Shown: positions 21,745 to 34,109 of the stretch, one piece after another | Numbering within the stretch: position 1 is the first letter of the stretch | Layout: each line of letters begins with the position of its first letter | Notes under the pieces: model-generated | What the model saw: the letters and a program-made list of their open reading frames with translations, nothing else | Database searches by the model: none | What the model was told of the DNA's origin: nothing | Source: Procambarus clarkii | Lineage: Eukaryota > Arthropoda > Malacostraca > Decapoda > Cambaridae | Direction: 5' to 3' | Assembly (NCBI RefSeq): GCF_040958095.1 | Contig: NC_091165.1 | Coordinates: forward strand, 30,397,945 to 30,461,944 | Length of the DNA stretch: 64,000 bases | Made by a program: the position numbers and the translations under genes

Positions 21745-22115
21745 ACCCAAAAGTAATTCTATGCACCCACAAAACCCCCTGTTTATGAATGAAAAACGGT
21801 TTACACATGACTCGCAACTGATGATGTTCGAACACTTCCGGAACAAGTGCTTCACTGACAAATTTTGTTCGAACCACAACGCTGTAAATGCTTCACCGAC
21901 GTACAGTACTACAAATACAAATAATCGCCAACAGAACCAAAAAACTAACCTAACCTAACGTATGCCTATATATGCACAATATGCTATTACAATATTAATT
22001 AATATTTGAGAAAATTCCCATTTTGAATGAACAGCATGTAAAAATTTATGAATGATCTGTAGGGTCGACCGCTGGATGTAATGGACTTGAGTCAAGGACG
22101 GGTTGCACGATGAAT
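21745..22115 (-). mobile_element. foldback repeat arm, inverted relative to 11.4 kb
   Basis: Reverse complement of 11400-11790 with scattered differences: AATGAAAAACGGTTTACACA (21787), CTAACCTAACCTAACG (21945), CCGCTGGATGTAATGGACTT (22070). Only one of the two arms is present. Confidence 0.6.
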
Positions 22116-22640
22116 GCCAACAGCAAAGGAACATGAGCTACACCAAGCCCACAAGAACCTTTCAAATAAGAGATACCACACCAGTAATGATACACTTTAA
22201 GATGTTAGTGCTCTCTAGAGGAATATTGTTGTACACTAACAACTTCTTTCAAAGCTGGAGAAATTACTAACCTGTAGTGTGTGCAAGGATCTTTTACTGC
22301 TAGAATCCACTCAATAAAACATCTCCTTACAGTACTAGGACTGCTTAAAAAATTTAAACCTGTATTTCCCAGAATGCAGGCAGAAGAGATGCATAATAAT
22401 TTACACTTGAAAAATAAGAGGACTGGTTCCAAATCTGAATATAGAAATAACACCACCAGAAAGTATGGTAGGCTGTGCAAAATAATCCTATTGAAAAGCA
22501 GAGGCAATAGGCACATTGAGAAAGAAGCTGTCAACATCAAAGACTTTGACACATTCCCTCTACACATACTGGGTATAATTGGCCACCCTCTTGCAGTGTA
22601 CAAAAAAGAAATTAAACACTTTCAAAGGTTACCTGATCAA
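22116..22640. other. unique-looking DNA, no confirmed gene
   Basis: Frames of 120-130 codons are open on both strands, but neither shows a known domain. A GT-type splice donor (CAGGTTAGT read on the minus strand, near 22270) ends the minus frame. Treat it as unproven. Confidence 0.2.
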
Positions 22641-24690
22641 CCAGGCTGACTCATATGTCAGGCTATGAACAGTTGCATTGAATAGCCTGATTGACCAGAC
22701 CACCAAGAGGCCCACGGGGACGTTGATCCTCAACATCACCAACAGGTATATGATACATATACACATCTCGGGTAAGAGCAGGAGCATATAGGCAATCATT
22801 GAGTGGCACCAAAAACACACCTGTAACATGGTCGTCACCTCATTGCTCGCATTACTCAAGCATGCAGGAACAACAAGACCCTTTCTAAGGCCCAAGGGAA
22901 AACAGGATTGTCTACTAGCCAGGACACCTCTGGGACCTCATACTCCCTTAAACATTTGGGGTCTAAGAGGTCCCTTTACTACTCCAGACCTACTTGGGGT
23001 CAAAGAGGTCCCCTATCCTACTCCTCCCATGCTCCGGGAACCAACCACAGAGGCCCCCAGGGCAAAGTATGCGTCCTTGCCCACTACCTGGTATATAAGC
23101 GCGGAGTTCAAGGGAGAGAGTTCTGAAGACGAGGCTGACTGGAAAGAAAACCCCAAAACCTTGGCAGGGCTGGAAGCAGGGAAGGGGAATGATCAGAGGC
23201 AAGGCAAACCACATCAGAAGGGAAAGCAAGAGTAGGTGCAGATGTAGCCAAGGTGGAGTTCTCCAACACCTTCCAAATTCCTAGTCCCTAATCACAAGGC
23301 AAGCCAGCTCCAGGGCATATGGCTGGGCACACAACTTAAGACCACTGCAAGCAGGAAAAATGAACCTGCATAGCAGTAGAGGCAGAATGAATTTATTAAT
23401 GCCCTGCTGCACAGATGACGAACGAGCTTCAAATTTTCACGAGGCGAGAATGAGTTCGAAGGGAATATCCATAGCCCAACCGAACCCATAGAGGATTTCC
23501 AGAACCCGAGGGGTAAACCAAGCACGACACCCAGGCACTGGTGACGCAACGCCGGACCTAAAAGCCAACACACCGTGGGCTACATGGCTGTGAAGGCCAA
23601 CCTGAGTGTGCCTTTACAGCTTTCAATATTTGACATTCAGTACCTTACTTCCTTGGGTAAGAGCAACCAGGTTCTCTTGAACATATGCAATGCATTAAAA
23701 TTAACAAGAGAATAGGGAAAATAAGTTAAAAACTTTATTTTAGAAGGAGACATTATGGGGAGCTTAGCAAATAACCTTAGACAGCGATTATCGTCAATTG
23801 TTGAATCACGGGATAATGCTGTTATCATCAAATAAATATTTAAAAATTATTGTCTAGGTTTTACATGTATTCTACAAATATGGATATAAAAGCTCTGTGG
23901 ATTTAAATAAAGAAAAACAAGCAAAAAACAATCACTGAAACATTGGATGATAAAACAGGAAGCTGTCACTGGACCAGACCCACAACACTTGCACGCATCA
24001 CATCTACAAAACTAACAAACCCACCCACCACTGCAGGAGGCAAGAAGCTTATGCACCACCCTAGGTGGGGCCCTCTTGAGAGAGAACCCCCAGGGGCAAA
24101 CTCCTAAACCTTCTTCAGGGAAGACTGCCCTAATCGAATGCCTGTTGGACTAGAGAATCCAACTCTTGCCTGTGCTGCCAAGGGTGAATAAGTGATCAAG
24201 GCACATGCAACAGGTCAACATAGAAAACACACACATATGGAACAAAGTCCAGTTGATGGTCAACACTTATCTGACAAGACAGTGTCCACAGAGCAAAGAC
24301 GAACCAGAGCCTGTGCCCATTGCAACGTCATGTGTGCAAATGACTGGGGGAGCTGCCCCCAGTCAGAAAGCCAACCCCTGGCTATCCTTGGCTGTCATGC
24401 AATGGCGAGGGTATAGAGCTAGCTAGCTGTTGCTCCTCGACAATCTCTATATACTTCAAATCAGCGTTGCAAATGTTGTCCATGCAGTTTGCTCATTTTG
24501 TTGCATTCTACTTTTATGGTGGTTTTCCCTATGGTTAGTGGTGTGGCCAAGTACCCTGAAACTTCTCTTGCCTCTACTGAGGGGGTGTGATAGAGCTTGG
24601 TGATAGCTGGGGAACTCCAGGTGAGTAGCCTGGCTAGATACAGAGGCAAACCCCCCAAAATGTGAGGCATTCCCCATATCTCACCAATCC
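22640..24690. mobile_element. heavily decayed repeat related to the 25.6-kb DIRS copy
   Basis: GACCAGACCACCAAGAGGCC, then GGGGACGTTGATCC, then GGTAAGAGCAGG (22695-22790) lines up in order with 26225-26305 in the DIRS copy. It also includes a remnant of the TTAA family at 23770-23965 (TTATCGTCAATTGTTGAATC, ATATAAAAGCTCTGTGG). No usable reading frame remains, and the boundaries are guesses. Confidence 0.35.
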
Positions 24691-24699
24691 TCATACTGA

Positions 24700-25640
24700 A
24701 GCAATCTCAAACATTCATTTGGATAGAACAGTCACACTCTACATATATACAAAATACCGAAACCTTAAGAAAGTGACTCTTTGATAGTCGGGAACCTTGA
24801 CCAGTCTTAACAAAGTTATAATATTTGACAGAAAAAGAAGGTTCTGTAGCGATCATGAACCGGCCTTTATATAAATCAGAAGTCTTGGAACAAATATAAT
24901 AAGGAACACAAAGTAATAAGGTATAAATAAAAATAAAATATATTTGATAAATCTTCATTCATAAAGGTACATGGAATTTTTACCTGTAATAATTTAATTA
25001 ACATTAATACCTTTCAGATTATGGAATGAAAATATGGCACAGCCTTGTAATGTGTATTTACATAATCTCCTGTATAGTGATATACAGAAATGATCTATAA
25101 TTACATTCCCGTGGACAGCAAACACATTCATAGGAGCCCCATGCTTAAGTAACCTTAAGTTAATAATTACGGTATAATTTTACATAAAGTTGTGTATAAT
25201 TTTGTAATGATTTTATATAATTCAATGAAAGAATACAGTAATTAAAACAATTCAAATTGGTTGAAGAGCACAAGCACAGACAATAATGTGGAGAAATAAC
25301 AAGACTTGGCTTCATAAAGATGATGATTTGCCTTTTACAGATTCATCCAATAATGCTCACAGGTGAAACTTCACTGTCACTCGAGTCTAAGTTTGTCCTC
25401 CTCTTTCTCTGCAACATTCAGCTAAATTTAATATTTTCCTCGTTATGCAATCCAACTTAAAACGAAATGGAATCTTCTGCACCATAAAATATTTAGCATC
25501 ACCACAGAACTAAACTGTCACCCCCCCCTCAAGCAATACTTGACCCACACACAACTAATGACATAACTAAGAATAAAAATCACAAATATATTCAATACAA
25601 AAAGTTAAGAGAATATTTGTTCAAGTACTGTATAAAAAAA
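24700..25640. other. AT-rich DNA
   Basis: No repeat family recognised. It contains one possible minus-strand terminal exon (25343-25408), described separately, and a short C run at 25520-25527. Confidence 0.3.
25343..25408 (-). CDS. candidate terminal exon with acidic serine tail
   Basis: On the minus strand, GAATGTTGCAG is a plausible acceptor. The next 21 codons (RKRRTNLDSSDSEVSP then VSIIG) end in TGA. The SSDSE block resembles a casein-kinase-2 type acidic tail. It is very short, has no upstream exon in view, and could be chance. Confidence 0.15.
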   Translation of the reverse strand, partial: RKRRTNLDSSDSEVSPVSIIG

Positions 25641-26464
25641 ACTGCCGTCGAATGTAATGAAACGCCTTTGTCTGGTAGGGCCTCGGTGGCTCCATGAAGC
25701 TGGCTCGTCAAGATAGCTCCACACACAGATGTATCGCACCAATCTTAGGAGCCCCAAATGACCTACTGGTGACCAGAGTCGAACAGAGAGCAAGGGATTC
25801 TTATGGTCACCCTCACCTAGAAAACATCCAGAAAATAAATGAAGCAATACAGACAACTGAAATGTTCACACACAAAAGAACTGAAGCCACAAACAACTCC
25901 ACAAATGATTCAACCAACAGAAGATCAAATCCACCCCCCCCCCCCCCCACCAGAACAGTTATTTGTGACGATCAAGAGGGGGCAGCACCACTGGGGGCTC
26001 CCAGCTTACATTGGAGCCTCAGTCTGGAGCTGAAAGACAATAAACCAATGAACCTGGAAGGATGGGAGGGATCATTGAGCCACCTGAGCCTTACCAGAAA
26101 GAGGCATTTTATTACATTCAATGGCTGGTTTTCAAGAGGGTCAAATTGTGTTCCCCTGAAGCTAGCTAACAACAGAGTACAAAGAAAACATGGTACATGT
26201 AGATCACACTACTAACCAAAGGCCTGATCAAGAGACCAAACCACAGGGACATTGAGCCTCAGATTCATTGACAGGTAATCAGGTATCTACAAGTAAGAGC
26301 AAAAAAACACCCTCCTGAAGACAAGACTTCAAGACAGGAAACTGATCCAGGGCAACACAAGCCTCAAGGGGATCAGGAAACAAGCAACAAACCAACAGGA
26401 CTCTGTTAGGCCTCTAAACCCCCCCCCGAGCCCTAATATGTGCCTGTGACATGTTTTAAAACAC

Positions 26465-26612
26465 TGATGAACATCATGGGAGGGTAGACCCACAGGCTGA
26501 CTGATGAACATCATGGGAGGGTAGACCCACAGGCTGACTGATGAACATCATGGGAGGGTAGACCCACAGGCTGACTGATGAACATCATGGGAGGGTAGAC
26601 CCACAGGCTCAC
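26465..26612. repeat. 37-bp tandem repeat, four copies
   Basis: The unit starts TGATGAACATCATGGGAGGG and ends CACAGGCTGAC; only the last copy has one change (GCTCAC). It lies in the recombinase region of the DIRS relic, where the minus strand encodes the LPSHDVHQ segment. Confidence 0.9.
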
Positions 26613-29600
26613 TAGATTTAATGACACTGTGCATATCCTGCAGCTAACAAGCCTTGGTACAGGGAGCCAAGCAAACCGGATAAAAAACAACACATCAAAC
26701 AAAGCAATGGAGGTGGCATGCAGGTAGAAACAAATCACTGTAACTGGAACAACAAATGATGCATTCTTGGCCTAACAAACCAAGCAACAACCACCAAAGG
26801 ACTCCTACAGAAGGTAATCATCTTTTTTTTCACCAGACAAGAAGAAGGAGGCGGCAAAAAAAAAAAAAAAAAAAAACACTAGCCAGGACTGAAAGAATAG
26901 CAGCCCCCCTAAGAACTGGAAGCATATCCCAGAATTAAGGGGCAACTGAGAACCAAGGGGAAGGAGAGAAACTTTAACACCCTATCGAGATTACGATTGC
27001 TCAGGAAGAGCACAAGCCAGCCGGGATGAAAGACTGCACAACATGTGAACCAACACCGAAGGGATGCTGATGCCGAATGCCAACTAGAATGCCTCTGTGA
27101 TGGCTGAACAGTAAGAGGTGACAATATTAGGCATAAGATGCTGATTGACAAACAACCAAAACAAATAAGACAAAACGACAGGAACATACAAATAGGAAAT
27201 AAAATGAAGATACTGTACAAAGGGGCGAAGAATTGCTGAAAAACTTCATTCTGTCACAGCAATGAAAGGTACAGCTGGGATACCAACAACTTAAATCACA
27301 TCAACACCACACAAGGAGCAATAGAATTTCTTCAAAAAGTTCAGATGCATACATTAGAGGAAGGGAAGAGAACTACGAGGAGAAAGCTCCAGGCCATTAT
27401 GACTATATAGTACTTAAAAGGGGGGTCAGGATAAGGATTTGGGATGATCAACAGGTGATGATGACAGGCCAAAAGGCAACATTGAACTAGCTAGGATCAA
27501 ACTACTGTTTGATTAACTGGATCATTCCACTGAAAGAGGCGGAGCTGCAGAAAAATGTCTAGGTTCAGACACCGAGCCAGCCACAAAGGAGCGAGAAGGA
27601 TCAAGTGCCCGAGTAAATCTTCAACCTGGACAATATCCAGAGGAACAGCTGGACCAGAGAGAGGTGGAGGTAGGGGGGATGATGACAAGAGTGAGGGAAC
27701 CCCCTTAACCAGTCCTGTTGAAAGGAATCCACCACAAGAACCTCATGATAGGGGAATGGGGTCATGTAAGAAGGAAGCCGCTTGTTCCATGTTCATGGAG
27801 AGTTCCACCTTTGGGAGACTCAATATCTCCCAGAGCCAACAAGGGAATGTGTCACTGATGGTCCACTCCATGGAAATGAAACATATAGGAGAGACCATCC
27901 ATGAAAACATTGAACACAACCCACATGTGAACCATGTACATAATCAGAGAGAGAATCTAGAAGCCAAGCAATTCGCAAAGTCCAGCTCCAAAGGAGAAGG
28001 ACCGAAGTTGCCACCCAGTGGTTCACTAAATGAACCACAATAGAGCAGTCAGAATGGAGAGGGAGAATGGAGCCCAGAGAAGACTAACCCTCCAAAGAGC
28101 CTGCCACACTGCTGCAAACTCATGCACCCTGCTGTGCAGCCTGGGAGGCTTGGTGAGTACTGGTCACAAAACCTCAATTAAGAGCCACTCCATCTGTGAA
28201 CACATTGAGCAACAAGGGAAAAAAGGCAACACTGAATTAAACCCCAAAATGCCTGATGAGGAAGCCGGCAATTCAAGAGCCAGCAAAGGACCAATGGGGG
28301 GGTCAAACCTAGCCAGTCTGGCAGTGGACGGGTGGAACTGGAGAAATGGACAATGCCTGGAGCCAAACCATACCCCAGTGGAACCACCATGCAAGTAAAG
28401 ATCAGGCTCTTGACAACTACTAGACCAACCATCAAGTCATCTGGGACTGGTCCAACACTCAATGGCAATAGTGTTACAGGTAGAGCAGTGCCACCGGTGA
28501 CAAAGAAAGGGAAATTGACCAGGATTCTCGAGCCAGGCCCAACCAGACCTGAAACTGGAATGGAACCAACTGGGACTTCCTCCAATTCATCCACCGAATG
28601 GACGAGGCGAATGCGAACCTGCAACACACTGACCACACCAAAGTCCAACTATGCCACCATGACCACTTGATGATGAAGGGAGGACCCCCTGACCAACACC
28701 CCGGAACCTCTAGGAAGGGTTGGGGGAGGGGCCAACTCCACAACAGACCTGAGAAACAACTCAGAAAGTCTAAGAATCACTGGACCAGGAACTGGCAACA
28801 CAGGCCAGACATACCCACACAACACTGTTAAAAAGGCAAACCAGACCCCAAGCTGAGGTACCCTTCTGCATTGTTTGAGAAGGCCGAGAATGCTGGCCAG
28901 AAGCAGCACCAGCTGGCACAAGCTCAATGACCCTAGAATCCAGGCTGCCTCAGAGCTGGTCAGAGAACAGCTCAACAAATGCCCAGTACTCATGAGCCCT
29001 GTGATCCTCTGCAGTGAGGGCTCTAGAGAACAAAGTCAGCTGGACATAGAGCTCCCACCAGCTCATGTCCTTGGGAAGAACTGGAGCAAACAAACAACTC
29101 TCAAGTGTGGCAAAAGAAGCACCATGCAAAAGCACCTGAAAGTCAATCCCACTCCCCACAACACAAACATCTAGGTTTAGGAAAAGCCAAAGTTAGTTTC
29201 TCAAGCCACCAAGAAAAACAAAGGGTTTTCAGTAAGCCAGGTTGAATCAGGAACCACAGCCAAAAGGCAGAAGCTGGGCTCATAATGAAAGCGAGGTCTG
29301 ATCCCACAGGAGAAACCAAAAGAAGTGCACCCATGCCAAGGTACAAGGTGGGAATACGCACACTCACTGAACCTAACAGGATATGAAAGTGCAGCCAGGG
29401 GGGGAGGGGGGGAAGCAGTCAAGGAATTTAGCTTGAGCACGGGCAGAGAATAAGAAAAGTTATCTGCCCTAAATGAAATACCCACAGCAGATAGAATCAG
29501 ACCAGGAAGGGTTGAAGAGCACTCGGGGAACCCTTCTCGAGCTCACCCCCTAAGTCCTGGAAGACCAAAATGATGACCATGGGGGCAGAGGCAGACCTGA

Positions 29601-30329
29601 GTTCCATGCCTGATGCCTTAACAGACAGCAAGGCATCTCCAAACTTTCTGAGCCAAAACCACCATGTAAAGAAAATGACCAGATCCCTGAGGGGAAGGGG
29701 GGAGAGAAGCAACAGCTCAACTCTCTCTAGTGTCGACATGAAAGGGGCAATCCTCTGGAGGAGGCCCATTCACACCCACAGCGAACAACCGGAGGATGCG
29801 AGGGGAGGGGAAGTTGTTTAAGGGTCCCCACACAAAGAAACAAGACAAAGAAAGGCTGGAGCACAGAACACAGCACCAGCACAAATGCAAACATGCTTCA
29901 CCTTGAAAAGCAGCCATTACCTGTGGAGCCTCTTCATTACAAAAACCAGGAAACAAAATCCAAAAGATGTAGGCTTGAACCAAAATAATGAACCAGCAAA
30001 CCCAAATGTCACAAGCCATGGTGTAGAGGGTAACACCCACCCAACAGGCAGCAGCAGGAGACAGGAACGTTTATCACCATTTTGTAGCCAAACTGATGGA
30101 CAATCATCAAACTCACAAGAAGCGAGTGTGGGCTCAGGTATTACAGGAGATGAGAGCCAAGCAGAACACCCAGGCTTTGGGGATCCTCACCAGAAGAACT
30201 AACATCAAACACAGCATTCAGGATAAAACACAGCTACGAAGGGAGTCGGCGGCATGCCATATATACTGTACAAGCATGCGAACCCCACAATAAACTCCAA
30301 ATTCCCTCAACCACAGGGCATCACAGGCG

Positions 30330-30540
30330 AGTCAAAGACCAGCGCACTACCCAGGGCGAGGCACCGTACATACCGAGGTTTCTGCCCCCGACAGGCAGAA
30401 ACAAATGGGGAGTTTCTTTCACTCTGGTGCTTCTGTTCACCTAGCAGTAAATAGGTACCTGGGAGTTAGACAGCTGTTACTGGCTGCTTCCTGGGAATGT
30501 GTGTGTTAGGGAGAAATATATGTAGTAGACATAATAAGAG
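30330..30540 (+). mobile_element. SINE/LINE-tail repeat
   Basis: GTTCACCTAGCAGTAAATAG then GTACCTGGGAGTTAGACAGC matches copies at 44690-44725 (minus) and 44975-45030 (plus). It is inserted near the 5' end of the DIRS relic. Confidence 0.5.
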
Positions 30541-30758
30541 GAAAAATAAATTGGTTAGAAAGACAGGGTCCAAGAGCTAATAACTCAATTCTGCAGACAC
30601 AAATAGTAAATATACAGTAGGCTTGCCCTTCAAATGAACTCTTGAACCCACTGTAGCATGGAAACACTGTCAGGGCAGGGACAATGCCAAACAAGAACTT
30701 AGGGAAGGGCTGCCCTAAATCCATGCAGCTCGAGGTGAATCAGAAATCAGAACCACAC

Positions 30759-30840
30759 AAGTGAGGCATGGAAACACACATGTGAAGCATGGAAACACAC
30801 AAGTGAGGCATGGAAACACACATGTGAAGCAAACATTAAA
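30759..30840. repeat. about 20-bp tandem repeat
   Basis: GTGAGGCATGGAAACACACA alternates with GTGAAGCATGGAAACACACA for about four units. Confidence 0.75.
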
Positions 30841-31865
30841 TCTGGAATCAATACACAAAGCAAATGGAACTCACAGGACGACCCACACTTATCTTGGCAA
30901 AAAAGGAACTCGCTAAATCTGACAACCCAAGGAGATTCCATACTCATGGACGTCAGTGACAGGATTAATGCTCTGATGAAATGGAAGCTGGGAGCTCCCA
31001 GTGGTGCTGCCATCTGTTGATGGTCAGCCCTAATTTGGGGATGGGGGTTCACTCCAGCTACTGTATTGTGTGAATCACTTGCAATTTAAATTCTTTTCTC
31101 TGTGAACATTGCAGTTGTCTGCATTGCTTCTCTTACTTTCTGGAGTTTTTTTTTTTGTAAGTGACTGTAAAAATTCCCAGTTCCGTGCCTCTTTGAGGGA
31201 GCAGGTTTCGAGTCTGGTCCCCGATAGGTCACATTCAGGACTCCTAAGTCTGATGCAACTGTGTGTGTGTGGAGTTATCTCAGAGAGATAACCCTCCAGA
31301 AAGGTTGTGCCCCTCCAGAAAGGTTGTGTAAATGGCTTACAAAAAACCAGCGTTGAATGTAATGAAACGCTATTTTCTGGGTGAATCCCGGAGGCTCCCC
31401 GGAGATTACTAGGCTGATATGCTAATGTTAGACTTTGGCATCAGTCATATGTATGGAGCTCTGTGGGCCTACCGGGGACCACGAGCCAGAACCTGGCCCC
31501 CTCAGAGAGGCATGGGGTGTAATGACCTATAGAAACCCCCGTGTGATTGGAAGCATTCTATGTCTGCCACCCAGAAAGGTAAGTATCCCAAAACAAACCC
31601 TTATTCTGGTGAAAATTTTGCTACCAAAAGCTGAACAAGTGGATAGACCTCCCCTAAAAGAAACGAGCAAACGAGCATGACGTCACACGTTGCTGCGCCG
31701 CTGTCTGTGCAGCTTCCCCCTCCCCGGGAGGGGGAAAGGGGAGCCCAAGACCCTGCACCGCCTATCCACCCTTCAGTTCTGAGGTTGGATGTTAAAACAC
31801 ACGAAAAAATGCCGACCGGGAGTAGGGAGGGAGAGAGGGAGGGATGCCGGGGAGCCTCCAGGCCT

Positions 31866-31935
31866 CACCCAGAATATGGTGTTTCATTACATTCAACACT
31901 GGTTTTCTGGGGGGTAGTCCCTTCGGCTCCCCGGA
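31866..31935. repeat. DIRS internal complementary region
   Basis: The left half (CACCCAGAATATGGTGTTTC then ATTACATTCAACACTGG) is complementary to the element's right terminus (31349-31390). The right half (TTTTCTGGGGGGTAGTCC then TTCGGCTCCCCGGAGC) is complementary to its left terminus (37675-37700). Joining the two ends' complements in one place is the signature used to template circular DIRS intermediates. Confidence 0.8.
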
Positions 31936-31959
31936 GCTAACTACCCACAGAGGAAAAAG

Positions 31960-32930
31960 TCGAGGGACTTACCCGGGAGGCTGTCGCTGCTCACTCCTCA
32001 ACTCGAAGTCGAGATAACTGGCTACAACCACCGACTCAATGTGACACAGGCCCGACTAGGCCCAGGAACGTTCACGAGATACCGCGCAGCCAGGACCCTG
32101 TTTGACCGCCAAAAACCCCACGCCCAAATGTCAGACCAGGACATGTTACCCAAGACAGCAGCAAGAGCAGCGAACTTGTGAACGTCATTGGCACGGGGAT
32201 AGACCACAGGCTGGCTAGACTTAATAACCCTGCAAACGACCTGGAGACCCACACCCGCGAACAGGGAAGAAGGGAAACCGGATCAACCCAAAGCGCGTTC
32301 CCGGACACACAAGCTGTGGTGCACTAATAATGGCGTAGGGCAGCAACCGGACACAAAACATGATGCACCCCCGGCCTAACTAACCAAGCATCAACAACCC
32401 AAAGACCCCTTCGGAAAGCAGCAGTTTAATTTTTTGTCAGAAAAGAAGGAGATGGCTGGAGACGAACAAACCTATCGCCACGACCAAAGGAGCAGATACC
32501 CCTGCACCGGAGGAGAGCATGAAGCTCACCGACCGGACGCCCAGAGGCTAATGCCAACAGCACAAGTGCCTTCGAGAAACAATCCTGAACCAAAGGGGCC
32601 ACAACAAACCGAGGAGAAGAAAGAAGAGAGAGCACACTGTCCAAGGACCAGGACAGCTCAGGCAGCGCATGAACAGGCTGGAGGTGAAACAATGCACGAG
32701 ACAGCTTGCGAAATGGTGCAGATGTAACATCAATACCGAAAGCAAGCTGAAGCGGCTCCACCAGCGCCGCACGATACGAGGCGACAGTGTTAGGCATATG
32801 ATGACGGTCCTGGATCAACCAAGAGAGAAAGGACAACACCACCCTAACAGAAAGCGAAGTACAACTACGAAGACGCAAAAAGAACCGGAAGGACCGCCAG
32901 GAAACTTCATACTGCCGCCGAGACGAAAGC
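31960..32930 (-). pseudogene. DIRS tyrosine recombinase, decayed
   Basis: This would cut and rejoin DNA to integrate the circular element. The N-terminal and first catalytic part (32426-32878) has DRHHMPNTVASYRAAL, APFRKLSRALF and LALASGRPVGELHALL, in which the Arg after SG is the first catalytic residue. The C-terminal part is in another frame (32022-32252): YPRANDVHKFAAL sits where the family has HxxR, so His is replaced by Asn and Arg by His. GFWRSNRVLAARYLV keeps the catalytic Tyr. Loss of two of the four core residues and a frameshift indicate an inactive recombinase. Confidence 0.75.
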
Positions 32931-34100
32931 CAGCAGGTGGGACACTAACAAGGAAACCACCTGATCACCATAGAGATGATGATAAACTCGAGTCAAAAGT
33001 ACCATACGTGAAAACTCAAGAAGACTGAACTGGCCACGTGACATTCTGGTCCGATCTGCTGGAAGAGGTGGAGCCGCGGGAAAACCTCCGGGTTCGGACA
33101 TCGAGCAAGCAGCGCCTGAAACCATGGCTGGGGCCGGCCACCACGGGGCCAAGAGGACAACTCGCCCCTGGGAAGTCTCCAAGTGAGCCAGGATGTGGAG
33201 CAACAGCTGAACTGGGGGAAAGAGGTACAGGAACCCCCACCTTGACCAGTCCTGCCGAAAGGCATCGAGCCCGGCCTCACAGTCTGGGAAGGGCGCCACA
33301 TACAGGGGAAGGCGTCGCGACCATGCCAAAGCGAAGAGGTCCACCTCGGGGCGTCCGAACGTCCGGCAAAGCCAATGGAAGGAGCTGGTGTCGACCATCC
33401 ATTCCGTAGACAGGGGAACGAAACGAGACAGGCCGTCGGCCAAGACGTTGGACACTCCCCGCGCGTGAACTGCCAGGAGAGCCAAACCCCGAGAACTCAG
33501 CAGACAAGTCACCCGAAGCGACTAGTGCCAAAGAGCCAAGGACCGCATCAAACCCCCTCGGTTCAAGCAATGAACCACCTGGAAGCAGTCCGAATGGAGC
33601 CAGATCGTCGACCCACGTGCGATCCACCCTCCAAAGCACAAACCACACCTCCGCGAACTCCCGCACCGTGCTGTGGGCTCGACGGAAGGACGGACCCCAC
33701 CGTCCCTGGCCGGCCTGGTGAGCACTGGTCACAAACCCCAGCCGAGAGACGACACACCCGTGAACACATCGAGCGAGGGCTCAGGCAGGCGCCAAGGCAC
33801 TGAATCCCGAAAAACCCAAAGAGGAAGCCAGCGACGCAGCAGCCAACGCAAGGCCCCTGGGGGATGAGCCCAGCGATCGCGAGAGAGGCAGAAGGGATGC
33901 CCCCAAAGAAACCAGAACAGTCGAAGAACCCAAACCCGACCCAGCGAGTAGTCCAACATCGCAAAGTTCAAGCTCCCGCACAAACCCTCGAGCAAACACC
34001 GGGTGACCCGGGAGCCCCCCAGAAACAGGCGCAAGCGGGACCGCAACCGCAGGAGAGAGACTGAAGGAAGAGACATGAAAGCAGTCCGAGAGTCCCACAC
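32907..34100 (-). pseudogene. DIRS RNase H and adjoining domain, decayed
   Basis: In order on the minus strand: an RNase H-like start (VFTGVSSLGWGL near 33740, degenerate), HQAGQGRWGPSFRRAHSTVREFAEVWF-type sequence (33277-33732), then NVLADGLSRF, TEWMVD, EVDLFALAWSRRL, DAFRQDWSRWG and LYLFPPVQLLL (32907-33512), the block linking RNase H to the recombinase in DIRS elements. Two frame changes lie inside. Confidence 0.75.
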
Positions 34101-34109
34101 AAGACCCAG

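Larger units (their letters stand above)
25640..31335 (-). mobile_element. decayed, internally deleted DIRS-type retrotransposon
   Basis: The low-coordinate end has CGAATGTAATGAAACGCC (25651) and a terminal repeat. The internal complementary region lies at 26096-26165 (TTTTATTACATTCAATGGC). The opposite terminal repeat occupies about 30980-31330: GGGGGCTCCCAGCTT near 25995 pairs with its complement near 30990. Minus-strand relics, in order, are Gag-like sequence (28650-28990), the post-catalytic reverse-transcriptase block MNWRKSQLVP (about 28590), and recombinase sequence PVGLPSHDVHQ (26465-26612). The 5' half of the reverse transcriptase appears deleted. There are many stops. It abuts the next DIRS copy within about 10 bp. 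Confidence 0.65.

Noticed and set aside
22205-22649. Overlapping 120-132 codon ORFs on both strands
   Set aside because: No known domain on either strand. Only a donor-like site on the minus strand hints at an exon, which is not enough to call a gene.
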